Shown here: piece after piece, positions 7,423 through 8,701 of the stretch
Layout of the letters: each line of letters begins with the position of its first letter
Position numbering within the stretch: the first letter of the stretch is position 1
DNA from: Pedobacter sp.
GTDB lineage: Bacteria > Bacteroidota > Bacteroidia > Sphingobacteriales > Sphingobacteriaceae
Direction of reading: 5' to 3'
NCBI GenBank assembly: GCA_028287885.1
Contig: JAQBOT010000436.1
Coordinates: forward strand, 1-8,701
DNA length: 8,701 nt
The notes under the pieces: generated by a model
Told to the model about the DNA's origin: nothing
Database searches by the model: none
The model's input: only the letters and a program-made list of their open reading frames with translations
Position numbers and translations under genes: made by a program

Positions 7423-8304
7423 ATGAAACCGGTTAACAGTAGAAGAGAAGCAATAAAAAATATGGCTATAGCGACTGTAGCGATGGGTGCACCGTTAACT
7501 CTACAAAGCTTTTCAAGCAAATCAGATGAATCCGCTGCCTTGAAAGGTAATGTGAATCATGCGGTTTGCAGGTGGATCTTTGCAGACGTGGACCTGGATA
7601 CTTTATGTATCGAAGCGAAGAAAATTGGCATCAAAGGCATTGACCTTGTTGGACCAAAGGACTGGCCGGTTTTAAAGAAACATGGCTTATATTCTTCAAT
7701 GTGTAACGGGGCTGAAATAAACCTTGTCGACGGCTGGAACGATCCAAAGTTCCATGACACTTTAATCAAGAACTACAGTGAAATGATACCCCTTGTAGCC
7801 AAGGCAGGGTATAAGAACCTTATCTGCTTTAGTGGCAGTCGCCGAGGGAAAGACGATGAAACAGGTTGGAATAATTGTGTGGCCGGTTTGAAACAAGTCA
7901 TCGCATTAGCAGAAAAACACAACGTTGTCTTGGTGATGGAGCTTCTGAACAGCAAAGTCAATCATAAAGATTATCAATGTGACAGGACCGCTTGGGGCGT
8001 CGAACTATGTAAAAGATTAGGTTCTGAAAACTTCAAATTGTTATATGATATTTATCATATGCAAATTGATGAAGGCGATGTGATCCGGACAATCCAAGAC
8101 AATCATCAATATTTAGCTCACTATCATACAGGTGGAGTACCTGGAAGAAACGAGATTGATGAAACTCAGGAACTGTATTATCCAGCCATAGTGAAGGCCA
8201 TAATCGCAACTGGACACAAGGGCTTCCTTGCTCAGGAATTCATCCCACTTCAAAAAGACAAATTTGCGTCGTTAAAGACGGCAGTAAAAATATGTGATCA
8301 ATAA
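7423..8304 (+). CDS. Tat-exported hydroxypyruvate isomerase-like TIM-barrel protein
   Basis: A 293-residue TIM-barrel protein of the hydroxypyruvate isomerase (Hyi) branch of the xylose-isomerase-like superfamily. The N-terminus has a Tat-type signal, NSRREAIKN (Arg7, Arg8) then AIATVAMGAPLTLQSF, so it probably works in the periplasm, unlike true cytoplasmic Hyi. Likely metal ligands: Glu173 in VMELLNSKVNHKDY, Asp209 in LLYDIYHMQIDEGDV, His235 in HYHTGGVPGRNE and Glu272 in LAQEFIP. The YDIYHMQ and GGVPGR segments are Hyi hallmarks; canonical Hyi, as I recall it, has Gln at the His235 position, so the substrate probably differs. Export and its place in a sugar-oxidation operon argue against hydroxypyruvate; isomerisation, epimerisation or elimination of a keto-sugar is more plausible. 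The start is supported by the Tat motif and by GCGAG a few bases upstream of the ATG. Confidence 0.9.
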   Translation: MKPVNSRREAIKNMAIATVAMGAPLTLQSFSSKSDESAALKGNVNHAVCRWIFADVDLDTLCIEAKKIGIKGIDLVGPKDWPVLKKHGLYSSMCNGAEINLVDGWNDPKFHDTLIKNYSEMIPLVAKAGYKNLICFSGSRRGKDDETGWNNCVAGLKQVIALAEKHNVVLVMELLNSKVNHKDYQCDRTAWGVELCKRLGSENFKLLYDIYHMQIDEGDVIRTIQDNHQYLAHYHTGGVPGRNEIDETQELYYPAIVKAIIATGHKGFLAQEFIPLQKDKFASLKTAVKICDQ

Positions 8305-8314
8305 CAAAAAAATT

Positions 8315-8701
8315 ATGAATACCAGAAGAGATTTCATTAAACAAACCGGTATAGCTGCTGCAGCTACCTTGCTACTTCCGTCATTCACCTACGCCACAAC
8401 AAAGGTTGTAGGGCTACAACTTTACTCATGACGAGAACAACTGCCAACTGACGTACGCGGTGTAATAGCCAAAGTTGCCCAGGCCGGCTATAAGGAAGTT
8501 GAAACATATGGATATTCTGTTGAAAATAAATTCTGGGGATTAAGCCCAATGGCCTTTAAGAACCTTTTAATCGAAAATGGATTGAAAGCACCTAGTGGAC
8601 ATTACGGAATGGATAAGTTTATTAAGGATGGCAATGCCGATGAATTAAAAACTTATATCGAAGCAGCAAACACCATTGGCAGCGAATATGTAACAGTTCC
8701 A
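8315..8701 (+). pseudogene. Tat-exported sugar phosphate isomerase/epimerase, 5' part, interrupted by an in-frame TGA
   Basis: The start of a third TIM-barrel gene, cut by the window end after 129 codons. Residues 1-26 are a Tat signal: NTRRDFIKQTG (Arg4, Arg5), an Ala/Leu stretch and PSFTYA. The mature protein begins VVGLQLYS, then codon 39 is TGA (8429-8431), and the same frame continues REQLPTDVRGVIAKVAQAGY, KEVETYGYS, WGLSPMAFKNLL and APSGHYGMDKFI. These are standard first-half segments of Bacteroidota sugar phosphate isomerase/epimerases, where LYSLRE is expected, so the TGA stands in place of Leu (TTA would need one change). Without the stop it would be an exported enzyme of roughly 280-300 residues. 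It starts 10 nt after the Hyi-like gene, as part of the same series. It is either a true nonsense mutation or a base error; no internal start after the stop would give a usable protein. Confidence 0.82.

Noticed and set aside
8429..8431. TGA read as a sense codon (selenocysteine, or TGA = Trp code)
   Set aside because: The family has Leu here, not Cys/Sec or Trp. The seven intact genes use TGG for Trp and contain no in-frame TGA, and the stops in the first gene are TAA, which a TGA reassignment would not explain.

Overview
The window looks like a piece of a Bacteroidota chromosome, most likely from the Sphingobacteriales (Pedobacter/Mucilaginibacter-like). This is inferred from the moderately AT-rich sequence, A-rich start regions without clear Shine-Dalgarno sites, TAA as the stop of all eight genes whose ends are visible, and a protein set typical of that group. 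No rRNA or other taxonomic marker is present. There are no tRNAs, mobile elements, CRISPR arrays, long repeats or recognisable regulators.

Everything lies on the + strand as one tightly packed series of nine genes, with gaps between -1 and 44 nt, so it is probably one operon cut at both ends. In order: the C-terminal three quarters of an FAD-dependent GMC sugar oxidoreductase (to 1327); a cytoplasmic Gfo/Idh/MocA dehydrogenase (1327-2484); a cytoplasmic xylose-isomerase-like TIM-barrel protein (2488-3540); a lipoprotein c-type cytochrome (3585-4010); a Tat-exported Gfo/Idh/MocA oxidoreductase (4033-5490); a secreted DUF1080 / 3-keto-disaccharide hydrolase family protein (5500-6162); an MFS transporter of the nucleoside:H+ symporter type (6177-7412); a Tat-exported hydroxypyruvate-isomerase-like TIM-barrel protein (7423-8304); and the start of another Tat-exported TIM-barrel protein (8315 to the end).

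The gene set fits oxidative glycoside breakdown through 3-keto sugars. A glycoside would be oxidised at C3 in the periplasm by the GMC enzyme, with electrons passed to the cytochrome, and/or by the exported Gfo/Idh/MocA enzyme. The DUF1080 protein would break the activated glycosidic bond, exported TIM-barrel enzymes would isomerise, epimerise or eliminate intermediates, the MFS protein would import the product, and the cytoplasmic dehydrogenase and TIM-barrel protein would return it to central metabolism. This assignment is an inference from families and gene order; the substrate is unknown.

The oddest feature is at the edges. The reading frame of the GMC gene continues upstream to base 2 with convincing family sequence but carries two TAA stops (41-43, 89-91). 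The last gene carries an in-frame TGA (8429-8431) in a conserved segment. The seven genes between them are intact. Either both terminal genes are decaying, or the ends of this sequence contain base errors.
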